A program made the translations under genes and the position numbers. Shown piece after piece: positions 1 to 4,887 of a stretch of 6,009 nucleotides of DNA. The stretch lies in the NCBI GenBank assembly GCA_022842745.1, contig JALHPA010000205.1, positions 1-6,009 of the forward strand, read 5' to 3'. Origin of the DNA: Pirellulales bacterium. Lineage in GTDB: Bacteria; Planctomycetota; Planctomycetia; Pirellulales; JALHPA01. How positions within the stretch are numbered: position 1 is the stretch's first letter; each line of letters starts with the position of its first letter. A model generated the notes under the pieces. It saw nothing but the letters and a program-made list of their open reading frames with translations, searched no databases and was not told where the DNA came from.

Positions 1-83
1 CCGAGGCTTGCTATCCCTACGGAGCTCTCTACCCGGTCGCCAACGTGGCCGCGGCCACGATCGACGTCTCGCTCAAAGGCTGA
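1..83 (+). CDS. 3' end of an upstream gene (C-terminal 26 residues)
   Basis: Reading from base 3, the frame is open to a TGA at 81-83 and ends in ...VANVAAATIDVSLKG. The alternating hydrophobic and polar residues suggest a final beta strand. The next gene starts only 8 bases after this stop, on the same strand, so the two are probably co-transcribed and perhaps translationally coupled. Too little is visible to name a family. In this position, just upstream of receptor-binding-type proteins, a tail or baseplate protein is a guess. The competing frame that runs through this stretch into the next gene is Arg-rich and looks non-coding here. Confidence 0.5.
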   Translation, partial: EACYPYGALYPVANVAAATIDVSLKG

Positions 84-91
84 ACCACACC

Positions 92-1501
92 ATGCCGTAC
101 CAGCCGGGGTTGCTCCGGCCGCTCGCCAGCGGCCAGGTCGACGTGAACGTGCTGCCGGTCCGCTCCGGCCTCCGCTGCTGGTTGCAGTCCCAGCCCGCCG
201 GCCGCTGCTTCACCGACACGGCCCGCACGAACCCCGCCGACAACGCCGAGACCGTCGCCGCTTGGCAAGACGCCAGTGGCAGCGGCTTGCACGTCACCGA
301 GGCCACGAACAAGTTCACGCTCACCAATGACGACGTCAACCCCGCCTACCTGGGCGCGGCCGCCGCGGCCAACGCCCGCCTCACCGCCGCCTCGGCCGCG
401 GATTGGAAGTTTCTCCACGACGGCACCGGCTGCACGGTGTTCATCGCCTACCGCCTCACCGACGAGACGATCGGCGTGCTCTTCGACACCGGAGGCTTGG
501 CCGCGGGCGCCGGAGGCGTGGCCCTGTTCGTCGACGACACCGGCGCCGCCGAAGGATTTCTGGATCTGCGCGTCCGCAACGCCAGCGGCCAGATCGCCTC
601 CATGACGGGGGGAGTCTCGACCAACAATCTCGCCCCGGCGGGCCAGACCGTCGTCGCCAGCTACAGCTACCAGGAGGGGCGGACCGGAGAGGTGCGGCTG
701 TTCATCGACGGCGCGCTGGTCAACAGCGCCGACACCTCGGGCGCTCCGGCCGCAGGCGCCCCGGCCAGTCCCCTGATCCTCGGCCGCAACGTCGCCAACA
801 ATATCGGCTGGGATGGCCGGATCATGGAGTTCCTGGCCTACAACCGGGCTCTCTCCGCCACCGAGAAGGCTCTCGTCGATCGCTATCTGGCGCAGCGCTA
901 CGGCGCGAAATGCAAGCACATCGCCACGCTGGGCGATTCGACGACTGGGGGGGGCTATGCCGGCGCTGATACGCTGATCGCCGCGGCCTTGAACAGCGAG
1001 CTCGGCGCGCTGTACCGGGCTACCAACTTCGCGGTCTCCGGGGCCCAGACCCCGGCAATGTATAGCTCGCAGTGGACGACCAATTCCCGGCGAAAAAAAT
1101 ACAACATCGTCACGCTGATGGGAGGCGTGAACGACATCCTCCAGACCGCCGACAGCGCCGCTACGATCCTCAGCCGGCTGCAACAGGTGTACAGCGAAGT
1201 CCTGGCGGACGAGGGGAATGTCCTCATCGCCATGACCGTCCTCCCGTGGGCCAGCTACAGCTCCAGCAACAGCACGAGGCAGGCTACGACGGCCGAGCTC
1301 AACAACCTGATCCGGAATTTCGCCGCGTCGAACCCAAATACCCGGCTGGTCGACGGCTACCTGCTATTCACCGGCACGACCGCCAGCGACCAGCCCCTCC
1401 CCGCGGCCTACGACGTCGGCGACCAGCTCCACCCGCACCAACTCGGGATCAACGTCCTGGTCGAGGCCCTCAAGACCACGATCCTGTCCTTGCCCGGTTG
1501 A
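92..1501 (+). CDS. LamG-like lectin fold plus SGNH/GDSL hydrolase, probable phage tail esterase
   Basis: A 469-residue protein with two domains. Residues about 26-272 look like a concanavalin A/LamG jelly-roll: a GLRCWLQ opening, a WQDASGSG motif near 58-65, VRLFIDGALV at 201-210, and the closing EFLAYNRALSATEKALVDRYLAQRYG pattern typical of these domains. Residues about 275-469 are an SGNH hydrolase with every block present: GDST with Ser283, Gly317 in FAVSGA, GGVND with Asn347, and DQLHPH with Asp444 and His447. The family hydrolyses ester bonds, often acetyl or other acyl groups on polysaccharides. The ATG at 92 was chosen because it lies 8 bases after the upstream stop, with AAAGG at 75-79; the in-frame TTG at 8 would add a low-quality Arg-rich leader overlapping the previous gene. 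No signal peptide or membrane segment is seen, which fits a virion protein better than a secreted enzyme. The domain calls are firm; the phage tail role is inferred from the beta-helix neighbour and the nearby attachment site. A run of eight Gs lies just after the catalytic serine codon. Confidence 0.85.
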   Translation: MPYQPGLLRPLASGQVDVNVLPVRSGLRCWLQSQPAGRCFTDTARTNPADNAETVAAWQDASGSGLHVTEATNKFTLTNDDVNPAYLGAAAAANARLTAASAADWKFLHDGTGCTVFIAYRLTDETIGVLFDTGGLAAGAGGVALFVDDTGAAEGFLDLRVRNASGQIASMTGGVSTNNLAPAGQTVVASYSYQEGRTGEVRLFIDGALVNSADTSGAPAAGAPASPLILGRNVANNIGWDGRIMEFLAYNRALSATEKALVDRYLAQRYGAKCKHIATLGDSTTGGGYAGADTLIAAALNSELGALYRATNFAVSGAQTPAMYSSQWTTNSRRKKYNIVTLMGGVNDILQTADSAATILSRLQQVYSEVLADEGNVLIAMTVLPWASYSSSNSTRQATTAELNNLIRNFAASNPNTRLVDGYLLFTGTTASDQPLPAAYDVGDQLHPHQLGINVLVEALKTTILSLPG

Positions 1502-1605
1502 CGCCTGGCGAACGGCCCGTGGGCCGGACGAGATGCACCGCGTCGGCTCGTCGCCGTCGCGGCGAAAAAAGCCCGCGGGCCGCTCCCCGGGCGTCCCCAA
1601 CGATC

Positions 1606-1609
1606 GGAG
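1606..1609 (+). promoter_or_regulatory. Ribosome binding site that sets the beta-helix gene start
   Basis: GGAG lies 7 bases before the ATG at 1617. It supports that start over the in-frame ATG at 1533, whose extra 28 residues are an Arg/Ser/Pro-rich stretch with no sign of a folded domain. The remaining 1502-1605 gap holds GC-rich palindromes, such as CGGCCC-GT-GGGCCG near 1511-1524, but no T-tract that would mark an intrinsic terminator. Confidence 0.6.
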
Positions 1610-1616
1610 CAGTTCC

Positions 1617-3101
1617 ATGCGACTCTACAACTCCCCCGCGGCCCGGTTCTCCCGGCGCCGCGATCCGGCCAACCCGATCGGCCAGGAGATCAGCTACGAC
1701 GCCGCGACGACGCCGATCAAGCGTCCCAAGTTCCGCTACCCGCGCGCCGGCTGGGGACAGGACGCCGTCAAAGACAAAGGGCTGATCGACTGGAACACGA
1801 AGCTCCTCGCCGACACGATCGCCAAGCTCAGCGACCAGGGGGGGGCAATCGCGTTCGACCGCGAGTTGTTCTTTTCCGGTCCGCTCGAATTCCCCCGCCG
1901 CGTATTCCATCCCCAGCCGTGGAAATGCCCGCTCAACTTTGGGATCGAGGGCCTCGGCCCGCGGGCCCAGCTCGTCAACGTGAATCCTGACGCGCCGGCG
2001 GTGGTGATCGACGGGGGGAACGCCCATCACCTGGCCGGCGATCTGGCGCGGCAGTATTTGAAAAACGTCGACATCCTCTCCGCCGGCGACGGTGTGCATC
2101 TGACCAACTGCGGGGAGAGCCTCGAGCTCGAGGGGGTGCGGCTGATCGAATGCCGGGGCGTCCCGCTTGTCGCCCGGCGGCTGTACGGTTTCAGCCTCGG
2201 CAACCGGCTCACGATTCGCAACTGCGGCGGCCCAGCGCGATTCTTCGGCTGCAAGCTCGGCCACTGGGGAATGATCGCCGTGCGGAACTGCCTGGCCGGC
2301 GTCGAGTTTCTCCCCGACGAGCAGGGTTGGCCCAGCGGCCACCACTACTACAACAAGATCGACAGCGAGGGGAACGACACGTTCAATTTCCGCGCCGGCC
2401 TACGCGATAGCGAGTTGGCCTTGTGGCTCGAGGCGGCCGGGAACGGGTTGCAAGGGGACCTGTTCGATTGCTCGCACAATCTGCGGCTGGTCGGGGAGCT
2501 GGCCGACGAACGGGGGCAGGCGTTTGCCGCCGACGCAATCTCGACCCTGGAAACCACGCTCAACGGCCGGAGTCTGCCGCACCGATCGAAGCCCCTCCCG
2601 CGCGTCACCCCCAACGCCGCCACCAGCGCCAGTTGCCGGATCCCTCCGCGGTACCCGCCGGAGAGCGACATGGCGGGGGGCCGGCCGATCAAGGTCGATC
2701 TCCCCCCCGGCTGCACCGCCGCCGTCGCCGAGTCCGGTGTGATCTCCTGGTGCAATCTCGGGATTGGCCCCCGCGTCTGGGCGCCGGGGGAATGGCTCGA
2801 TTGTCTGATCCGCGTCACGCTCGACGACGCCGCGGCGGCCTACTTTGCGGCCCGACCCGATTTGCCCTGCGGCCACCTGGTCTGGAGCGACCCCGACGCT
2901 CCGCGTAGCTGGGACGGCAACGCGGTCCAGGGACTCTATCTGCGCGACTCCGACAGCCGCAACTTCGTTCTCCGCACCAAGTGCGTCGGCTTCTCCCGCC
3001 CCCGCCTGTTCTGGTACCCGCCCCGCGCCGAGGCCAGCCAAGCCAACACCGATCCCCTGGCGATCGTGATCCACCTCCTCACCGCCGACCTGGTGGCGTG
3101 A
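1617..3101 (+). CDS. Right-handed beta-helix protein, probable phage tailspike
   Basis: A 494-residue protein. After a polar N-terminal region (1-60) comes WNTKLLADTIAKLSDQGGAIAF (59-80), the usual entry to pectate-lyase-like beta-helices in tailspikes, where a helix is followed by a GG-aliphatic strand. Residues about 105-300 are short beta-strand rungs with recurring asparagines and cysteines (VNVNPDAPAVVIDGG, LKNVDILSAGDGVHLTNC, LEGVRLIECRG, RLTIRNCGG, MIAVRNC), as expected of a parallel beta-helix. Residues about 355-494 seem to form a separate beta-rich C-terminal domain with VWAPGEWLDCLIRVTL and FVLRTKCVGFSRPRLFWYP. Proteins of this shape bind or cleave cell-surface polysaccharide; no catalytic residues could be assigned with confidence. 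There is no signal peptide, again favouring a virion component over a secreted planctomycete lyase. It follows the LamG-SGNH gene by 115 bases and ends 8 bases from a convergent gene. A host cytoplasmic beta-helix protein remains possible. Confidence 0.7.
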   Translation: MRLYNSPAARFSRRRDPANPIGQEISYDAATTPIKRPKFRYPRAGWGQDAVKDKGLIDWNTKLLADTIAKLSDQGGAIAFDRELFFSGPLEFPRRVFHPQPWKCPLNFGIEGLGPRAQLVNVNPDAPAVVIDGGNAHHLAGDLARQYLKNVDILSAGDGVHLTNCGESLELEGVRLIECRGVPLVARRLYGFSLGNRLTIRNCGGPARFFGCKLGHWGMIAVRNCLAGVEFLPDEQGWPSGHHYYNKIDSEGNDTFNFRAGLRDSELALWLEAAGNGLQGDLFDCSHNLRLVGELADERGQAFAADAISTLETTLNGRSLPHRSKPLPRVTPNAATSASCRIPPRYPPESDMAGGRPIKVDLPPGCTAAVAESGVISWCNLGIGPRVWAPGEWLDCLIRVTLDDAAAAYFAARPDLPCGHLVWSDPDAPRSWDGNAVQGLYLRDSDSRNFVLRTKCVGFSRPRLFWYPPRAEASQANTDPLAIVIHLLTADLVA

Positions 3102-3109
3102 GCCGCTTT

Positions 3110-3358
3110 CTACGGTTTTGGCGGTGGTGAAATCCACTCCCCGAGATCCGCAGGGCGATCCCTACGAAATCGATACTCGAACGGCTCATTATCGCCGTTT
3201 GGAAAATCGAGTTGGTAGACGTAGGTCGAAACGCGAAAGTCCATCATCCCGCCGCCCCAGTCACCATCCATCGTTTCGCCGATTAAAAGGTCGGGCGTGA
3301 ACGGCAAGTCAGCTTCCTTGCCATCGTAAGGTCCGCCGTAGAATTGGACTTTGGGCAT
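3110..3358 (-). CDS. Small hypothetical protein with an FYGGPYDGKE motif
   Basis: An 82-residue protein that opens MPKVQFYGGPYDGKEADLP and has an aromatic centre, STYVYQLDF...FEYRFRRDRP. A short hydrophobic strand, then GGPxDG, an acidic-proline stretch and a final Y-x-Y/F-R-F strand is a layout I recall from many small uncharacterised phage and actinobacterial proteins, but I know no function. The start is an ATG at 3358, 11 bases after the stop of the gene before it on this strand. No Shine-Dalgarno motif fits in that gap, so translation is probably coupled to the upstream gene. It is convergent with the beta-helix gene, with only 8 bases between the two stop codons and no terminator hairpin there. 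No membrane segment or cysteine cluster is seen. Confidence 0.7.
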   Translation of the reverse strand: MPKVQFYGGPYDGKEADLPFTPDLLIGETMDGDWGGGMMDFRVSTYVYQLDFPNGDNEPFEYRFRRDRPADLGEWISPPPKP

Positions 3359-3369
3359 AAAACCAGAGG

Positions 3370-3690
3370 TTAGAGGACGTGGAAGTCGGCAATCCCCGCG
3401 ACCAGAAAATCGACGATCGCCCGCGTCAGATCGTCCGCGGCGGGCACATCTTCACCCCGGTCCCAATGGTACACGGTCTGGCGGTCGGCCAGCCGCTGGA
3501 CCCAGAGCTTTGAGATCCGGCTCTCGCCGAGTTCGTATTCGGCCTGGTCGGCGTGCTCCGGGAAGACCAGGGCCTCGAATCGGTGCCCCTCGATCGTCCC
3601 CGCCACCCAGGTCCCACCGCCCCAAGACCGCTTCCTGCGGCTGGTGATCGCCAGGTCTTCCCCCAGATCGAATTCGGTGGCGTCGGTCAT
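3370..3690 (-). CDS. Small hypothetical protein with RISKLW and YHWDRGED motifs
   Basis: A 106-residue acidic protein starting MTDATEFDLGEDLAI. It contains GGGTWVAGTIEGHRFEALVF, then ESRISKLWVQ, then VYHWDRGED, and ends in an amphipathic helix (LTRAIVDFLVAGIADF). The order 'strand - F/W-x-A-x-V-F - acidic/Tyr - RISKLW - YxRG - C-terminal helix' resembles a family of small phage and accessory-genome proteins that I recall as DUF7678; that match is from memory and unverified. The ATG at 3690 is preferred because GGAGAA (complement of 3697-3702) precedes it by 8 bases; the longer in-frame start at 3735 adds a GC-rich leader without a binding site. It is the first gene of a two-gene unit with the 82-residue protein, reading away from the putative attachment site. 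Function unknown. Confidence 0.75.
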   Translation of the reverse strand: MTDATEFDLGEDLAITSRRKRSWGGGTWVAGTIEGHRFEALVFPEHADQAEYELGESRISKLWVQRLADRQTVYHWDRGEDVPAADDLTRAIVDFLVAGIADFHVL

Positions 3691-3696
3691 CGCTCG

Positions 3697-3702
3697 TTCT
3701 CC
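3697..3702 (-). promoter_or_regulatory. Ribosome binding site of the 106-residue protein
   Basis: The complement reads GGAGAA, 8 bases before the ATG at 3690. It decides between this start and the in-frame ATG at 3735. Confidence 0.55.
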
Positions 3703-3784
3703 GGTTTGGTCGCTCGCGTGGCCCCAACCCCACATGAGCCAAGAAACCCCGCCCGCGTCAAGCGCCGGTCCGCGCCCAGGAAAC

Positions 3785-3800
3785 TATTTCGTCCGAAATA
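3785..3800. repeat. Perfect 7-bp inverted repeat, operator-like
   Basis: TATTTCG, a 2-base TC spacer, then CGAAATA. This AT-rich dyad stands out in GC-rich surroundings, about 95 bases upstream of the minus-strand gene at 3690 and about 75 bases before the tRNA fragment. The size and symmetry fit a site for a dimeric DNA-binding protein, such as a repressor or a recombination directionality factor. The function is inferred. Confidence 0.4.
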
Positions 3801-3810
3801 CCCCTGCCAC

Positions 3811-3835
3811 CGCACTGGATTTTTAATCCAGTGCG
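3811..3835. repeat. Perfect 11-bp inverted repeat with 3-base loop
   Basis: The left arm CGCACTGGATT (3811-3821) and right arm AATCCAGTGCG (3825-3835) are exact complements around a TTT loop. A long T-tract follows on neither strand, so it is a poor intrinsic terminator. Its inner part also reads as a tRNA anticodon arm with a UUU loop, but no T-arm or acceptor follows in the right register. As the second of three dyads before the tRNA-Cys fragment, it may be part of the recombination site. Confidence 0.6.
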
Positions 3836-3840
3836 CTTCT

Positions 3841-3860
3841 CAGGTCAAAAAACTGACCTG
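3841..3860. repeat. Perfect 7-bp inverted repeat with A-rich loop
   Basis: CAGGTCA (3841-3847) and TGACCTG (3854-3860) are separated by AAAAAC. It begins 5 bases after the 11-bp dyad and ends 16 bases before the tRNA fragment. No T-tract follows, so it is probably not a terminator; protein binding at a recombination site is one inferred role. Confidence 0.5.
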
Positions 3861-3876
3861 GTCGTCCCGGAGTCTC

Positions 3877-3922
3877 GCGGATTGCAAATCCGCCACCGTG
3901 GGTTCGACTCCCACCGGCGCCT
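3877..3922 (+). other. tRNA-Cys 3' fragment, probable integration (att) site
   Basis: The anticodon stem GCGGA/TCCGC (3877-3881 and 3889-3893) closes the loop TTGCAAA with anticodon GCA for cysteine. Next come a 4-base variable region, a T-arm with stem GTGGG/CCCAC (3898-3902 and 3910-3914) and loop TTCGACT, then CGGCGCC as the 3' acceptor strand (3915-3921) and T at 3922 as the discriminator U73 usual for tRNA-Cys. The CCA is not encoded. The matching 5' half is missing: a GGCGCCG acceptor strand and a D-arm should start about 3850, but the inverted repeats lie there instead. The fragment cannot make a working tRNA. Tyrosine integrases commonly use the anticodon-to-3'-end part of tRNA genes as their core site, leaving such a fragment at the far end of the element. 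With this orientation the element lies to the left and the chromosome to the right. A plain tRNA pseudogene is the alternative. Confidence 0.75.
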
Positions 3923-3937
3923 TCTTTCCTGCGATGC

Positions 3938-3972
3938 AAAAAAAACCAGCCGGCCAACAGGCCGACTGGTTT
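3938..3972 (-). terminator. Intrinsic terminator for the minus-strand genes, possibly bidirectional
   Basis: The arms AAACCAG-C-CGGCC (3943-3955) and GGCCG-A-CTGGTTT (3960-3972) pair around an AACA loop with one C/A mismatch. On the minus strand the stem runs into eight Ts (complement of 3938-3945), a classic intrinsic terminator about 58 bases after the DUF2382 stop. On the plus strand only a short TTT follows, so it may weakly end a transcript from the tRNA side; it could be the original terminator of the intact tRNA-Cys gene. Confidence 0.75.
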
Positions 3973-4030
3973 CGAGCACTATCGTCTTTTGCACGGGATC
4001 GGTTCGACGCCCGCTTTCGCAAGGCCACTC

Positions 4031-4312
4031 CTACCGGGCCATCGACGTTCCCTGCGGCGGCGTTTTGTCGTCCCCTTGGACATTTACGTGCCCGCGGGCA
4101 TCGACCACGATCTCTTCCTTTCGGACATCCTGCTCCACCTGCTGGGTCGTCTGCCGTTTTCGCTTCCCCACGTGCACAGTCTCGGTCGGGACGACATCCT
4201 TGGTCACTTGCACTTCCTCGCCGCTGACCGGTATTCGAACTTCCTCCCGGTCCCCGATACTACCGCTCGTCTCGCTCTGTCCTGCGGCCGGTCGACGCTC
4301 GACCTTCGACAA
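4031..4312 (-). CDS. Short DUF2382 (YsnF/AvaK-type) protein
   Basis: A 93-residue, highly charged protein. The core EVRIPVSGEEVQVTKDVVPTETVHVGKRKRQTTQQVEQDVRKEEIVVD matches the repeating 'IPV-EE-V-V-K-VV-ETV-VGKR...V-RKEEI-V' pattern of DUF2382, a domain found in stress-related proteins of cyanobacteria, actinobacteria and others. Only about one half-unit is present, whereas the family is usually a full domain of about 110 residues or is fused to a PRC-barrel. The start is most likely TTG at 4312: it is the only usable start codon before the domain, and the frame is closed by a TGA at 4321-4319 that is also the stop of the upstream receiver-like gene. With 6 bases between that stop and this TTG and only weak GGCGGGCG upstream, expression probably depends on re-initiation. 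No membrane segment or signal peptide is seen. The molecular function is unknown. Confidence 0.7.
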   Translation of the reverse strand: MSKVERRPAAGQSETSGSIGDREEVRIPVSGEEVQVTKDVVPTETVHVGKRKRQTTQQVEQDVRKEEIVVDARGHVNVQGDDKTPPQGTSMAR

Positions 4313-4318
4313 GCGCGA

Positions 4319-4699
4319 TCAAGCGCCCGCCGGCAACAGATATCGAGCCAACAGATCGACTGTCGCTCGATGGTATAGAGAGTTCTTTCCGAATCCCCGC
4401 ACCGCCCCCGCTTGAACCGCGACGTCCTGATACTCGGGATAGTTGGAAACCAGCATCACCGGAACCGCGGACCACCGGGCATCGGCTTTCAAAGCCCGGA
4501 TCACCTCCAGCCCGTCCCCTCCGTGCTCAAGCACGCGATTCACCAAAACCAGGTCGACCGGATCGCGTGCCAGGATTTCCGCCGCCTCCTCCCAGTCATC
4601 GGCGGACAATGCGCGCGCCTCAAACTCTTGCTCGATCATGGCCGCCAACGCCCATTGATCCGCGCTGCAATTACCGACCGCGAGAACGGCGCAAGGCAT
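4319..4699 (-). CDS. Receiver-like (CheY-fold) protein without phospho-acceptor Asp
   Basis: A 126-residue single-domain protein with the receiver layout: a first strand AVLAVGN (4-10), DPVDLVLVNRVLEHGGDGLEVIRALK (46-71), VPVMLVSNYPEY (79-90) and AGAVRGFGKNSL (97-108). The usual DD pair is replaced by Gly9-Asn10, and the phospho-acceptor position after VDLVLV is Asn54. The conserved Ser/Thr (Ser85) and Lys (Lys105) remain. It therefore probably does not accept phosphate by the normal route and is a pseudo-receiver. I recall planctomycete proteins with the same VGNC...D, LVNR, NYPEY and GFGK motifs, so the change looks like a family trait rather than decay; this is from memory. The ATG at 4699 has GAGG 9 bases upstream (complement of 4709-4712). 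No output domain is attached, so it may act through protein contacts. The DUF2382 gene follows immediately in the same frame. Confidence 0.75.
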   Translation of the reverse strand: MPCAVLAVGNCSADQWALAAMIEQEFEARALSADDWEEAAEILARDPVDLVLVNRVLEHGGDGLEVIRALKADARWSAVPVMLVSNYPEYQDVAVQAGAVRGFGKNSLYHRATVDLLARYLLPAGA

Positions 4700-4887
4700 A
4701 AATTCAGGCCTCGAAGCGAATCGGCTAAAAACCCGCTACGTCAGGTTGCAAACCGCGGGCCGACCATCCCTGTCAGTTTTACGATAACCCTCGACATCCG
4801 GCCAGAACCGGTCACGGGCCATCGCGCCTGGAAATCCCGCCGCGACGGGGATCCATTCGTGCGCCCCCACGGCACACGGCCGGACGC
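4700..4887 (-). promoter_or_regulatory. 188-bp intergenic region, likely promoter of the receiver/DUF2382 unit
   Basis: This gap separates the anti-sigma stop from the receiver-like gene and is the natural place for that gene's promoter. A TTGCAA element (complement of 4746-4751) is a possible -35, but no convincing -10 lies at the right distance, and I could not identify an ECF-type promoter. A weak hairpin (ATCCC/GGGAT near 4836-4852) has no T-tract. Apart from the GAGG ribosome binding site, nothing here is firm. Confidence 0.3.

Larger units (their letters stand above)
3691..4030. other. 340-bp gene-free junction
   Basis: This is the longest stretch without a confident gene. It holds, left to right, the upstream region of the 106-residue gene, three inverted repeats, the tRNA-Cys fragment and the terminator hairpin. 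Bases 3973-4030 show nothing recognisable. Open frames that cross it on both strands are chance readings; the minus-strand one over 3840-4028 contains GVEPTVADLQSARL, a peptide that simply results from reading a tRNA-Cys gene backwards. Confidence 0.7.

Noticed and set aside
29..1183. Long minus-strand open frame opposite the LamG-SGNH gene
   Set aside because: It is a Gly/Arg/Val-rich reading of the complement of a gene with clear catalytic motifs; high GC makes stop codons rare on the other strand.
1544..1567. Intrinsic terminator at CGCCG-TCG-CGGCG followed by AAAAAA between the two tail-type genes
   Set aside because: The homopolymer is A on the plus strand, so a plus-strand transcript has no U-tract after the stem, and on the minus strand the Ts come before the stem.
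1470..2345. Long minus-strand open frame opposite the beta-helix gene
   Set aside because: No recognisable domain, and it overlaps the ends of two well-supported plus-strand genes.
3735..3761. Promoter with TTGACG (complement of 3756-3761) as -35 for the small minus-strand genes
   Set aside because: The -35 is good, but at 16-18 bases the -10 position reads CTCATG/TCATGT, too far from consensus to call.
3811..3835. Anticodon arm of a tRNA-Lys (UUU loop)
   Set aside because: The loop TTTTTAA and stem CTGGA/TCCAG fit, but the pairing continues to 11 bp, which no tRNA anticodon arm does, and there is no T-arm, D-arm or acceptor at the proper spacing.
3760..3922. A complete tRNA-Cys interrupted by an intron, using GCGCCGG near 3762 as the 5' acceptor strand
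   Set aside because: The match is imperfect and common in GC-rich DNA, no D-arm follows, and about 100 bases of inverted repeats do not resemble a group I intron core.
3840..4028. Minus-strand small protein containing GVEPTVADLQSARL
   Set aside because: That peptide is the antisense translation of the tRNA-Cys anticodon and T-arm, and the frame also runs through the terminator hairpin.
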